From assembly GCA_002205965.3 (NCBI GenBank), contig NADL03000633.1, positions 620,001 through 684,000 on the forward strand: a DNA stretch of 64,000 nucleotides. The letters are read 5' to 3'. Below the pieces are notes generated by a model. It saw nothing but the letters and a program-made list of their open reading frames with translations, ran no database searches and was not told the DNA's origin. Shown here one piece after another: positions 54,713-64,000 of this stretch (positions within the stretch are counted from its first letter, which is position 1; every line of letters begins with the position of its first letter). This DNA comes from Kappaphycus alvarezii. Lineage: Eukaryota > Rhodophyta > Florideophyceae > Gigartinales > Solieriaceae. A program made the position numbers and the translations under genes.

Positions 54713-55590
54713 GATCCTAAAGTCCATCGCTAAGCGGTGCAGGCCCTGGCTACATTATATGTCATACTGGAGTTGAAGAAGAATGCTTCGTACCTCCCAC
54801 TAATCTCCTGCACTCATCCAAATCAAGAAGGATAAATTGTTGTGGACTGTACGTTCTTCAAGCCAAATTTAAGCAATCAGCCCGTCACTTTTGCCGCATT
54901 TAACAGCTTCTGAGATTCTTTACATTCTCCTCGCATAAAGAATTCTCAGATTTGATCAAAGTTCTTTCCCTTTCCTTTTATTCACTTAAAAAATGGTAGT
55001 TTACCTCAATGTCTGACACTTCTAGCAGGAAGGACCTAAATATAGTTTGCAGAGAAGGAAAAGAGAAAAAGAAAAGGTTCTGGGCACCCTTGACCCAATG
55101 ATTACATCGAAGAGCCAAGGCAGGGTTTTCTAGAAATCGGCCATTGCAGTAGAAAAGCGGTCCGCTCCATAAACTCCTGAGTTTTTATGTCCCTGGTATC
55201 TTTTTAGAAACAAACGTTCTCACTTATTTTCTTTAAGAACGAAAATACTAAAAAACATTCCTCCTATGAACCTAGACTCACTGTACAACTACAATTTCTA
55301 CTTTTCATCGAGGATTATGGTTCTCCTTTTTCAAAGAAAAAACCTTGAACTTGTGGTTCTCTTCATCCTAGAAGTTCAGGGCCAACTATCTATCAAGAAT
55401 GTGCTTTTAATTTCTCTGTAGTTCATGAAAATTAAAAATCGCAGCCCGGGCTCGTATTTTCCATTTCGCCCAAGGTTGTGAGAAATTTCAAAGCTATGTC
55501 CCCATTTAAAGTGCCAAGGATACATCGTTGAAGCAGAACTACAACCAACAATCCCACCAGCTCACCCATGCATTCCATTAGTTCTTCATC
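54713..55590. other. No supported gene
   Basis: AT-rich sequence with purine runs (55050-55075). No ORF of note. Confidence 0.5.
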
Positions 55591-55666
55591 AACATGAACT
55601 CACTCCCCGAGCGGCAAAATCAAGAAATCGTCCAGGGGTCCATGTATCATTAACGAAATCGCCTCA

Positions 55667-56097
55667 ATGGACAACAGGTCCACGGCCAACGAGAACTTCA
55701 TAAGAAGAATAAAACAGAAGCTTGTGAGGGAGTGGTTTCAGCTTCTCTTTTTAGAAGGAATAGCGGAGGATGAAGATATAAAAGAAGATGGAAACGAAAA
55801 AGGTCTCGAATAGGAATAGGATGGGGTAGTTCTTTGAGATAAAACCTCTAGGAAGCTTCTGTGGGGTGTCAAGGAGGGCTTTAGAGTGTAATCATAATTC
55901 TGGATTTATTGGCTGGGGAATAAGCGTAGTTTTCCGGTCATCGAGAAGTATTGGAGGGCCTTGATATATCCAAGGAGGCCATTTACCATTCTGAGCATTT
56001 CAAGGAATTGTATGGGGACTTCATAGGAAATTTAGATGTTTTTCAGAAGTCAATTGGCTCTAACCTCGATTTTATCGACTGTGAAGAGAAGAGATAG
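55667..56097 (+). pseudogene. Acidic protein gene, copy P1
   Basis: ATG 55667 opens a frame MDNRSTANENFIRRIKQKLV that runs 48 codons to a TAG. Reading frames then change, and the C-terminal part (GLDISKEAIYHSEHFKELYG, ending CEEKR and TAG 56095-56097) lies in another frame. It is collinear without gaps for the first 30 residues with copy P2 at 57896 (shared R13 R14, V20 R21 E22, F28 L29 E30), and the C-termini match around EAIYHSE and DCEE. Compared with P2 there is about a 10-base deletion in the middle, plus in-frame stops. R1 follows immediately. Not functional. Confidence 0.6.
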
Positions 56098-56535
56098 GTA
56101 TTTATTGAGAAAGTATCCTATGGCTAGTCATTATCAGCCGTATGATTTGTTTTAGTGCATTTTTCGGTAGTTAATTTGTTTGTTTCAGACTTAAGGACTG
56201 GCCTGAAAGTCCAAACAAGCTGAGTAAGCTGCTCCCTTTTGAAGATTTTTCGCCAAATTGGGAGACAAAATCGAGTGCACACCCAAGTATTGTAGAGGTT
56301 GAGAGTCAGGTTCTGCTCTATGAAACATTTCTTCATCGCTAGCCCATGAGCATAGACAGTACGCACTGCTCTTTATATGTTACTTTGTGGCCTCTCGTTC
56401 CTCCCTCCTAGTTCGTCTTTTCTCGCTGAAATATAGCTCAGTAGCACTCTTGTCGCTTGCAACACCTCCGTATTTGTAAACCTGACTCTGGAAATATCAT
56501 CCTCGGCAGATTTATCCCCATAAGCAAGCTAGCAG
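56098..56535 (+). repeat. Repeat R1 after P1
   Basis: Similar in order to 57455-57000 (minus) and 28640-29060: CAGACTTAAGGACTGGCCTG, AACAAGCTGAGTAAGCTGC, GAGGTTGAGAGTCAGG, CTTGTCGCTTGCAACACCTC and GCAGATTTATCCCC. The terminal motif is not seen at its end. Minus ORF 56124-56366 lies inside it and is probably a shadow. Confidence 0.65.
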
Positions 56536-56812
56536 CCCTGTAACGCATTTTCGCCGTCCGGAAAGCTTATATTAACTAGCACTGTAGGTAGCCTATGCTT
56601 CTGAAACACCACTCGTTAAGAGGTTCATTACTTTGATCCCCATTCCGGTTAAAAATTTTGAAGATTTTGAGTAGCTGCCTCGCAACCTGTATCAATGACA
56701 AGGCAGCGGGCTATTCACAGCACCTCCAGGTTGGTATCACTACAAATACAGGAAATAGATCCGTAGTGCATGGAGTTCGGGGTATCTTCAACAAATTAGG
56801 CGGCTCGCCACC

Positions 56813-57133
56813 ATGCCTGACTGTCCTATTTCATCAGCTAACCTAATGAACAACCTCTCCCTTAGCAGAAATATGGCTTTTTGCACGGAATCCAAGAACG
56901 TTTTTCCGTATTCAAAACTCCGATTGTTGAAAAATATTAATAACATCCCAGCGATCCTTTTGACTGATTTCGACCTGATACGGAGTGCTGGAGAAATCAG
57001 CAAGGAAATCCGTATAGCGACATGCTTTTTGATAGGCGTAAATCGTCGGGAGAAGAGATATTCAGAACCAACCACCCCAAGAAGGAGGTGTTGCAAGCGA
57101 CAAAAGTGCTACCGTGGTATAGTTGAAAAATAA
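56813..57133 (+). CDS. 106-residue ORF running into R1
   Basis: ATG 56813 has an optimal start context (GCCACCATGC). The first 70 residues (MPDCPISSANLMNNLSLSRN, later LLTDFDLIRSAGEISKEIRI) are protein-like, but the last 30 or so are antisense R1 repeat, so the frame end is an accident of the repeat. Unknown family. It fills most of the gap between the two R1 copies; an overlapping minus ORF (56788-57096) is the shadow. Confidence 0.3.
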   Translation: MPDCPISSANLMNNLSLSRNMAFCTESKNVFPYSKLRLLKNINNIPAILLTDFDLIRSAGEISKEIRIATCFLIGVNRREKRYSEPTTPRRRCCKRQKCYRGIVEK

Positions 57134-57455
57134 AAAGGAGTGTATCTGGGAGAGAGTTGAGAGGGCGACAAGCAAGTATAAAAGGGGCAGGGTCTACCAC
57201 TGATGCTCTGCGACCAGCTTAGGAAAACGTTTTTTTGGGTCTGAAGTTGACTCTCAACTTCCAACTACTCGGAGCTTGACCTGAAGTTGTCTGCCAATTT
57301 GCTTGACCTCCCAAGGAGGAAGCACTTTACTCAGCTTAAATAGACTTTTCGGCTAATCCTAAAGTCTCAATCAAACATACAAAATACCATAAAACGCATA
57401 AAAGGGCATCTTGTGGATGTGATTGGCCAGAGGGAAGATATTATCAAGGAAAATA
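57000..57455 (-). repeat. Repeat R1 after P2
   Basis: On the minus strand, starting just past the P2 stop, the blocks TTTGATTGAGACTTTAGG, AGCTGAGTAAAGTGCTTCC, CAGTGGTAGACCCTGCCCCT, TTGTCGCTTGCAACACCTCC and GAATATCTCTTCTCC match R1 at 28640-29060 closely (best block 28880-29060). It faces the R1 of P1 tail to tail across about 460 bases. Confidence 0.75.
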
Positions 57456-57462
57456 TCTGTAT

Positions 57463-57896
57463 CTACTCTTCACAATCGTTATCCTCAAGATCAGAACCAA
57501 ATAACTCCTCCAAAATATCTATAATCTCAATGCAATCCCTACAAATTCCCTCGAACGGCTCAGAATGATAAATGGCTTCATCAGACATATCAAGATCCTC
57601 CAACCCTTCCTCGCGACCCTCAGCCTCCGCGCCAACCCCATCCGAAGAATCCGAGATGACGATCACGCCCTCACTATCCCCTCCATGCCCCACAGTAACT
57701 TCCCCACGATTATACACCATCGGTTCCCACGGAGCTACAAAGTCTTCCTCATCCTCGGATCCCTCCACGTCCGACTCAGTCCCTCTGACTCCTCCTCCTC
57801 CGCCTCCTCCAAGAACTGCCGACGAACCAACTCCCGAACACGCTCACGGTCCATCCTCCTGAAGTAGTCGTCATAGACTGTTGGCCCATTATTCAT
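57463..57896 (-). pseudogene. Acidic protein gene, copy P2, with SUMO-interaction-like motif
   Basis: ATG 57896 starts MNNGPTVYDDYFRRMDRERV, then VRELVRRQFLEEAEEEESEG. Near 57.79 kb a 2-base difference from P1 shifts the frame, after which reading continues through SDVEGSEDEEDFVAPWEPMV to a stop at 57463. The C-terminal half contains GVIVISDSSDG, a hydrophobic core followed by Ser/Asp, as in SUMO-interacting motifs, and ends EELFGSDLEDNDCEE. The protein would be about 145 residues and very acidic. The C-terminal frame alone (57768-57463, 101 codons) is intact. A TATTTAAA box lies 171 bases upstream. GC-richer than flanks, with R1 directly downstream. Confidence 0.6.
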
Positions 57897-58066
57897 TAGG
57901 GCTAGGCCGTTGATGGGCGAGAGGGGCGGCTTTTGGTGATGGGGGCGGAGGGGCGAAGGTTGTTCATTCTGATAGACTTTGGGGAATGGGAGGCAATGTA
58001 GGGTGTTTTTGGGGGGAGGGTGATGAGTAAAATGATCGGGGACATTTGGAACTTGGAATAAAGGGG

Positions 58067-58074
58067 TTTAAATA
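58067..58074 (-). promoter_or_regulatory. TATA box of P2
   Basis: TATTTAAA on the minus strand, 171 bases upstream of ATG 57896. P1 also has a TTTAAA near 55505, about 160 bases upstream of its ATG, supporting conserved promoter placement. Confidence 0.45.
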
Positions 58075-58333
58075 GGCTCCCGGGGCAGGTTCTATAGATT
58101 AGGAATAGGTAAAATAAATCTGCAAGGGATTTTGCAGTAGTGAATTTGCGCCCTTCTTCTCAAAAAAGGTGAATTTGGAGGAGAAAGTAAGCTAAAAGGG
58201 AAAAGGAACTTGATTCGGGGTCGATTCAGAGGGCTAAATACAGTATAAAAATATCTAGATAAAATGGAAGTAAATTTGGAAATGACGGTGGGAGAAGTTA
58301 GGGGCGGGATCGTTGTAGGTTGCTCGATTACAC

Positions 58334-58415
58334 GAAGGAGGACCATTTCCTGTATTACATGAAGGGAGGACCATTTCCTGTATTACATGAGTGGAGGACC
58401 ATTTTCTGTATTACA
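58334..58415 (+). repeat. Tandem repeat, 27-28-base unit, three copies
   Basis: GGAGGACCATTTCCTGTATT plus ACATGA recurs three times with small changes in the linker (GAAG, GAAGG, GAGT). Confidence 0.75.
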
Positions 58416-58584
58416 ATTTTCATCTATTCTTCAATCCTTCCTCTATAATAATCATATTTGCATTAAGATATCAGAGTTTTTATGGTTATTATTATTATCC
58501 GATAAGGCGCAGAGTTATATGCCTTGCTTATGAATCTTTGGTGCCAAGATGACGTTCGTATCATAATCAAATTATGATGCCCTA

Positions 58585-58893
58585 TTGAAATCCATCCGAT
58601 TGCTGTCCTTTCTAGAGACTGGACGCATTATATTTCATGTCACCCTCCCAAAGTGCAGGTTCTGGTGGCGGACTTTCCACCTCGCCTCTATTCAATTCGC
58701 ATACCCTCTCGATTTGTCACAGAATAACTGCGAGGGAGCCTTCAAATTAAATCCACCGGGAATCTCTCTTGGGTTGATGTGGCGGCATATTGCTGGCCGT
58801 GAAATCTCTTGGTTCTTTCCTAAATTCCATCATGGAACAGGAAAATGTAAGATTCTTGTACCAGTTCACTGGCAAATTTTTCGCGGTCTGTAA
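58585..58893 (+). CDS. 102-codon open frame, TTG start
   Basis: The frame has no ATG near its start. It is rich in aromatic and basic residues (KCRFWWRTFHLASIQF) and ends FRGL. It lies about 90 bases upstream of the coding segment at 58982-59410 on the same strand and may be an exon of the same former gene. No motif recognised. Confidence 0.3.
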   Translation: MKSIRLLSFLETGRIIFHVTLPKCRFWWRTFHLASIQFAYPLDLSQNNCEGAFKLNPPGISLGLMWRHIAGREISWFFPKFHHGTGKCKILVPVHWQIFRGL

Positions 58894-58981
58894 ATTGGGA
58901 CACCTTTTGAGAATCGTTCAGTCATCCTTTGAAAAGAGAAGAGATGATTATTTTGACAGCTTGGTCTAGCACTGTGTCTGA

Positions 58982-59410
58982 AAGCAGGCGGGCGAAGTGT
59001 TGATACAATATTTCGAAGGAGCTGTAACTCTCTATAGAGCCTATCGAGAACAAATAACAGACCTAAAAAATTTTCCATACGTCAGCAACAGATATAGTCG
59101 CTGCTTCGAACCATTTGTATGCAAAATCATTTCCGGCTGCTACGAAAATACTGTCCCAATACAAACGCCATCAATTCTTTCGGCATTTGGAGTGCTTGTT
59201 GCAGTCCATCTCAGGCAGACCTCAGTCTAAAAGATTATTCTTACCCAAACGCCCGTCAAAGAAGAAGGCTACGTACGCAATCTTGCTGCTCTGGAGAAGG
59301 AGTCACCTCCTGGATACAGCCGATCTCATGCTTTTCGCACCTCTGTGTCACCACTGATCCAAAAAAATGATTTCATCGCTCACCTTGCGCGGGGTTGGAG
59401 ACAAAAATGA
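58982..59410 (+). pseudogene. Coding segment with one in-frame stop
   Basis: From just after TGA 58979-58981 one frame runs to TGA 59408-59410 with a single TAA at 59228-59230. It reads KQAGEVLIQYFEGAVTLYRA, FEPFVCKIISGCYENTVP, then after the stop TPVKEEGYVRNLAALEKESP and IQKNDFIAHLARGWRQK. Composition and the long shared frame on both sides of one stop show a former gene of unknown family. Upstream in the same frame, DDYFDSLV is separated by two further stops. Overlapping ORFs at 59115-59370 are shadows. Confidence 0.45.
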
Positions 59411-59943
59411 GTAGTAATTATTTACTTTTTCGGCTACAATACTTTTACAAACTACATTATTCAACCCTATTCTCCTTTTTCTAAACCAGAATCTCTTTTA
59501 TATTTCAAATTTATGGGGTAATTCGTTGCACTGTCCCTATGGGTTCAGGCGCAACAATCGCCCAATTATTTTGGTTCAATTGCTGGGCAACGATTTCGCA
59601 TGGGCAACTCGAAGCCATTTTATCGAAAATTGTTTAAATCTCAACTTTCGGACAAACCCGGATATTAGAGCAATAGGAGCTCCACGCGGTACTGAATATT
59701 AATTAAAGACATTCTTTGCTAGATTTCACCCCTCTCATTTCATATTTTAGCTTTTATTTCAACAGTTATTCTTAACGAGACTAAAGTGGAGAAGAAGCTG
59801 CAATACCAAAGATTTTGATAGGAAGCAGATCTTTGAGGATGAGATTTTAAAATCAATTATCCTAGAAGGGAAGTTTTGCAAGCTACGAGAGTACTATTGA
59901 ATACAGTGGTTGGGACGAGAAGAACAAAATATGGAAGGGAAGT
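59411..59943. other. No supported gene
   Basis: AT-rich; nothing recognised. Confidence 0.5.
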
Positions 59944-60254
59944 CTAAGGATTACAAGAGATTGTAGAACGGTCAGAGTCTACAAACTTTGCATAAAGCCT
60001 AGCGTAAAAGAAATTTTTCTCAGAGCAGAAGATTGCTTTTGGCTTTGAAAAGTGTTCGCTCTGCACTTGAAAGATTCTTTCCATCTGCTCACTTTCTCGT
60101 AGAACAAGCGAATGGTGAATATCCTCCTCGATCAAATAAAGAACCTCCAATCTCTGCTCACGACTTTCAATCGCGGCTCCATCCCCGACACAGGAGTCCT
60201 AGATTAAGACTAAACCATTTTTTTCCTCCTAACTCCGCAATAATTCCTCCATGA
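59944..60254. other. Coding-like region, strand unclear
   Basis: A minus frame 59944-60150 (TTG start; SEQMERIFQVQSEHFSKPKA) and a plus frame 60033-60254 (TTG start; FQSRLHPRHRSPRLRLNHFF) are both open and protein-like. Neither has an ATG start or a motif. Confidence 0.3.
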
Positions 60255-62160
60255 TTGTTCACCAATAGCTTTTATGGGTACAGAAAGCCCTTTTAATCCT
60301 TGGATCCCTCTGAGTAATTGGCAACGTAAAGGTCTTGCGCTGACTTCTTCTTTGCGAATGTGCAAGCAAAAAATTTAGTTCCGTGGTATCTGTTGGATTA
60401 GCGGGTTGCAACCAGGAAGCTACTATTCTATCAGGGAGCTAGTGGAACCATGGCAAATCATCCAATGGATGGCAAATCATCAATGGAACGATTATCGAGG
60501 GGTTATGGACTTTTCTTGCAGCAGCATTCTGCGTTCGCAACTATTTTGACGCGATATATCTCTAAATAGCCTCTCGTTACATTAAATTTTCAGTTGTAAA
60601 TCAATCAATTCTTTTATCCCTGAATAGATACTCTGAAGTTTTGAAGAACATCTGCATTAAAGTATCTGAAGCCCCAGATCTCTCCTGTTTAAATAAATAA
60701 AAACAAAATTAAGAAAGCTTAATTTTCCCATCTATTTGAAATAAAATTTGCACTGATGTGTTGCCAAAGAAGTCACAATGTTTGACTAATTTACCTCTTC
60801 AGAGCGATCAACAGTACTTCTTCGCCTACAATTGTTACTTGTATGTACACATATGAAGGTCGATAGATGTCATAGACTTAAAGTACTAACACAGTTTAAC
60901 TACTAAAAACTCGAACGGCTTTGTAAACTTCGCAAGCCCATTCCCATCATGGCCGACGTAGAATCAATTAATGTATGATAAACAATCCTGAACCTTTCTT
61001 TGCAGTATATTTTCCTACTTGTAAAAAAATTCGATTCTTAGAGCTCGAGAACACATGCAAAAACACCAATTTGGCGTTCCCGAGGTTTCAATCGAGGTAT
61101 GAGAGTGCTAATAATCTTTACATGATTTCTAATAATTTGAGGATTAGAAATGAGATTTATGGAGAGAATAAAATCATTGGAGGTCAGCGACAAGACTTCT
61201 CGGGCTAAATATTTACAGGATCTGAACTTTCTCTGGTCACGTTATTTCAAACGCTGGGCTATCTAAACTATTGAAAGGAATTACTTGAACAATTGAAGAT
61301 CTCCGGAGGCAATATTTCGTCAGTTAGGAGAAGAAAACCTCGAAAAAGGAGCACTACCTGGGCATATCCGCCGACTAGGAGGAAAAGTTCTACTCGTGAA
61401 CAATAAACTTGGTTCGCTTTGAACAAGAGCAAATTAAAGTAATGAACTGTGTGAAGGTCTAAAATCAATCGATATTAGTAAGATATTTGAAGCACAAATC
61501 GTGTAGAATGTTTCCAATCAAATAAATAAAATTACCCATTGAGAAAACATGGAGCAGGAATCGTATCATGGCTGCGCAAAGGATAGTCTTAGAGATTGTC
61601 GAGAAGGTATGTAGAACTACACGGCTTTCTCAGGTCTTTTTCTGCAAAAACACGCAAGAACTCATCTGATCATTTTATGGACACGAATCTCATCATGTGA
61701 GAGATAGAGAAGTGTTTTTCAGCATATATTCAGTGCACTCCGCAAAAATTTAAGAGTTAGTCTGAACTATCACTCCACTGTGCGGTCGATCTTTTTTTCT
61801 GAATTACACAGGGACCCACAATCGGCCCCCGGCAGCCCACGGCGGATAGGCACTCGTGCAAGTGCACCCCAAACGGGCTGAACACACACAGCACCATTTC
61901 ATTCCAATGCAATCCGCTTCCCCCATGACGGTTTCAGGTTCTTTTACCCTCTTTCAAAGTTCTAGGAGAAATTTTCGTTCTAGGTGAGTGTTCCATTAAT
62001 TTTCATTTGGGTCCAATTCTATGACAATTTATTAGTGAAGATTAACTTCCTGATAAAAATTGTAAATAGGATAATTTTTGGAAGAAAAACAGATTTTTTT
62101 TGGACTTTTCTACAGATGACGGGTGTTTTTTACGATCTGGAGGGAGTTAGTGGTTTGCTG
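60255..62160. other. No firm gene
   Basis: Short frames only. Near 61.57-61.62 kb a plus ATG (MAAQRIVLEIVEK) is followed by a GTATGT donor-like site, but no second exon is evident. Minus ORF 61268-61468 has a hydrophobic stretch without context. A duplicated ATGGCAAATCATC lies near 60.45-60.48 kb. Confidence 0.4.
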
Positions 62161-62333
62161 ACGGTTGTATAAACCAAGACTCTTGTCTCTACGGAGCTAT
62201 TCCAAGAAATCAACGAAAATACAACGGATATTGTTGGACGTCATGGTTCGCGAATGCTCGTACATGAACTCTGTACCAAGGATAACGAACACGACCAAGT
62301 TTCCGGCTATTACAAACGGAACCCGGAAGGGCG

Positions 62334-62480
62334 TGTTACCCAAACGGACATGAGGGAAACATACTCCGTTTAATTACCGGAATGTTAGTAGCGCCCGTGA
62401 GGTTCGTTAGCGTCGCGCGTCCGGGATGAAAGGTTGCAATCTCTGGGAGGGCGTCTTTCGCAATTAAGTTGTATCAGAGC
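62334..62480 (+). mobile_element. Possible LTR end and primer-binding site
   Basis: TTGTATCAGAGC at 62469-62480 differs by one missing G from the TTGGTATCAGAGC type of tRNA-Met primer-binding site of many LTR retroelements. The sequence before it, from TGTTACC (62334) to CGCA (62462), could be a short LTR or LTR end. An ATG follows at 62552. The second LTR would lie beyond the window. Confidence 0.3.
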
Positions 62481-62551
62481 ACTTATCGAGTGCAATCGTA
62501 AACTGTTTCAGCGGACAGAAGGTCGTGCCTATCTTAACTGCGCAGTAGCAG

Positions 62552-63484
62552 ATGTACTCGGACAATACGCAAACGTGTCCAGTTGGGGAAGTCGGTAACG
62601 GAGAAGACGTGGGCAGGGGTGATCTTTCAGTCACCCCCGACTTTGACCGCGCGCAGTCCTCTTCCGCCTTTGTTTCTGAGGGATGTCGGGTACCGTCCGT
62701 CAGAAAAGTTTATTTTGTTCGCAACACCGGGTGACCCCAGCGTGCTGAGATTCTGCCCAGGCTTGTCCGAGACTTGCCGACCCGGGATGCTTCTGGCAAG
62801 TCGCTTTCGTTAAAAGAGATCACTTTTCCGTGCTGTCTTACTTCCGCCAGTACCCATCGACGGAGCCTCGGTGTTATCTGGAGACGGTGTACTCGCTTTC
62901 GCTCTGATTTGGCTGATAAGTGTCGTTTCAGCCAACTTGCGTTCGAGCGCGTCGAGTCCCGCGGTCTAATGATAGAGTCAACCGTTATCTATAGCCTATG
63001 CAATATCATAAAAGAAAGTCATCGAGGCCCTCTGGCGGTCGCCTTTACTCGTTCTTTGCTCCTCTTCCGGATCTCACGATCGTGAACCACATCTGGGAGG
63101 TCACAGATAGAGTCAGTGATTAACTCTACGGTACTTACTCTATCCTGTTACGTCGTCTTCTTCGTTGAGCATCCGTCAGAGCGAAACATGCATCGCGAAA
63201 ACTTTTCGCTTCTATCGTTCCACAACCGGCGCCACGCCGTTCACGTTGCGACGGACGCCCATGGATCATACTTCATTAGATTAGCGATACGGCGCATTGT
63301 GGGACGGATAGAACCAGATGCAGCGTCAAACGTTACGGCTGGACTCGTTAACGAGCCGCGTAAGCGACGAAAATACGTTCTATGTCGTCTTCCGCTACGC
63401 GTTGCGAGAGGAGATTCCGCATATGCGGGCGGGCCTCCATCTGGTATCCGTAGATGTGGTACGCGGCGAAAGTTTCTGCTCTAA
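62552..63484 (+). pseudogene. Long plus frame with two internal TGA
   Basis: ATG 62552 starts MYSDNTQTCPVGEVGNGEDV. The same frame stays open to TAA 63482-63484 apart from TGA at 62732 and TGA at 63083, about 310 codons with only two stops. Later parts include GLMIESTVIYSLCNIIKESH and HAVHVATDAHGSYFIRLAIR. It starts about 70 bases after the primer-site-like sequence, where a gag ORF would begin. No zinc knuckle or known domain is seen. Minus frames here are also partly open because the region is GC-rich, so the strand is not certain. Confidence 0.35.
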
Positions 63485-63669
63485 GGAAAATAACGGAAAA
63501 CGGTACATCGAATGACCACCCCGAAAGTCAACAGAAATGGCTCTGATCGTCCTGGGGTATCATTGCGATCGCTGGTTTCAAGTCGTCGTCGTCAGAAAGC
63601 GTAGGAAGCGGATGCGGAAGAAAACGTCGAAACTGATCCGTAACGTAGATAGTTTCGCGCCCGTTCCGT

Positions 63670-64000
63670 TCATGGCCGTGGCGTAACTAGACGCTGGTGA
63701 GCGATTGGATTGTCACACGTGGCACCCGGCGGCATTAATAATAACTTTAGCCTGATCCAGACAGGTTCTCCGCTTTCGGGCGGCGGCCATTCGGATTCGT
63801 ACCTACCAATCGTTTTGGGGTTCACTAGGATCAGGGCGGGCATCTGTTGCCCTTTTTTTGCAGCAGGCTTCGCTAACGACGCATTGAAAGTACTAAACGT
63901 ATTTCTTTCGGCCTGCGCTAAGCGTATAAAGTTCGACAAAGACGACCGAGCTCTAAGGGCACACGATGAAGCGCTTCCGTAACCGAGTCCCTCGTCGTTG
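63670..64000 (-). CDS. Partial open frame at the window edge
   Basis: The minus frame is open from the window end to TGA 63670, at least 109 codons. It reads FIRLAQAERNTFSTFNASLA, then ALILVNPKTIGRYESEWPPP and PVWIRLKLLLMPPGATCDNP. It looks protein-like and no motif is recognised. The plus frame 63710-63982 is open too. The start, if any, lies outside the window. Confidence 0.3.
   Translation of the reverse strand, partial: NDEGLGYGSASSCALRARSSLSNFIRLAQAERNTFSTFNASLAKPAAKKGQQMPALILVNPKTIGRYESEWPPPESGEPVWIRLKLLLMPPGATCDNPIAHQRLVTPRP

Noticed and set aside
57565..57867. Plus-strand ORFs of about 100 codons over P2
   Set aside because: They are antisense shadows of the acidic gene; Ser/Pro-rich composition mirrors its Gly/Glu codons.
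55667..57896. Conserved -1 ribosomal frameshift in the acidic-protein gene, because P1 and P2 both have start and stop offset by two bases
   Set aside because: Codon-by-codon comparison shows the shifts are in different places: P2 has two extra bases before the GTAG/GTAGCTCC block, P1 has a net 10-base deletion after it. The equal net offset is a coincidence.
13630..59410. Reassigned stop codons (TAA/TAG as Gln)
   Set aside because: The vWA gene and several other frames end plausibly at TAA or TAG, and frameshifts accompany the internal stops, so decay explains them.
62552..63484. Mitovirus or mitochondrial DNA, because both internal stops are TGA
   Set aside because: No RdRp motifs and no mitochondrial gene were seen, and the block is GC-rich rather than AT-rich.
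1..64000. CRISPR arrays, bacterial operons, rRNA
   Set aside because: No regularly spaced repeats, no co-directional tight gene runs with ribosome-binding sites, and no rRNA-like sequence were found.

Overview
The window looks like repeat-rich, gene-poor nuclear DNA of a eukaryote, most likely a filamentous ascomycete fungus. The evidence for this is indirect. Three decayed Ty1/copia elements match the copia types common in fungal genomes. One 67-base intron has fungal consensus sites (GTAAGT, CTGAT, CAG). The 12-base palindrome TACTGTACAGTA recurs, as it does in many Pezizomycotina. The best gene is a single-exon secreted protein. I see no rRNA, no convincing tRNA, no CRISPR array and no bacterial operon. 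I cannot name the species.

Layout. 1-3.2 kb: copia pol relic (Copia-1) on the minus strand. 3.3-4.1 kb and 15.0-16.1 kb: two tracts of degenerate CCAGGAAT/ATTCCTGG quasi-palindromes. 5.3-6.6 kb: GC-richer island with open minus frames. 7-13 kb: scattered coding-like fragments of unknown identity. 13.6-14.4 kb: broken gene for a charged protein. 16.0-19.0 kb: retroelement relic with a gag-like start. 19-23.5 kb: AT-rich and empty. 23.6-26 kb: weak non-LTR and protease-like relics. 27.4-29.2 kb: repeats R1 and R2. 29.6-30.7 kb: relic of a non-LTR-element zinc-knuckle/nuclease region beside an acidic 164-residue ORF. 31.2-31.9 kb: the one convincing intact gene, a secreted von Willebrand factor A (vWA) protein with a TATA box. 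32.4-32.8 kb: broken coding segment. 33-41 kb: repeats and very short insertions. 46.0-48.1 kb: broken multi-exon gene on the minus strand. 48.25-50.15 kb and 52.8-54.1 kb: Copia-2 and Copia-3. 55.6-58.0 kb: two facing copies of a small acidic-protein gene, each followed by R1. 59-60 kb: another broken coding segment. 62.2-64 kb: compositionally distinct CpG-rich block with a possible retroelement leader.

The most unusual signal is a family of insertions of about 40 bases (core GGTTTGGGTGTTTTACTC). Three copies are flanked by exact 9-base direct repeats. The same sequence ends the larger R1 repeats, which also follow the acidic-protein gene pair. The simplest reading is a DNA transposon family with 9-base target duplications, as Mutator-like elements make, present here as long gene-bearing copies, truncated copies and isolated single ends.

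Most coding signals are broken by frameshifts or single stops, so this appears to be a graveyard of elements and duplicated genes around one functional secreted-protein gene. All calls come from reading the sequence by eye; no database search was possible.
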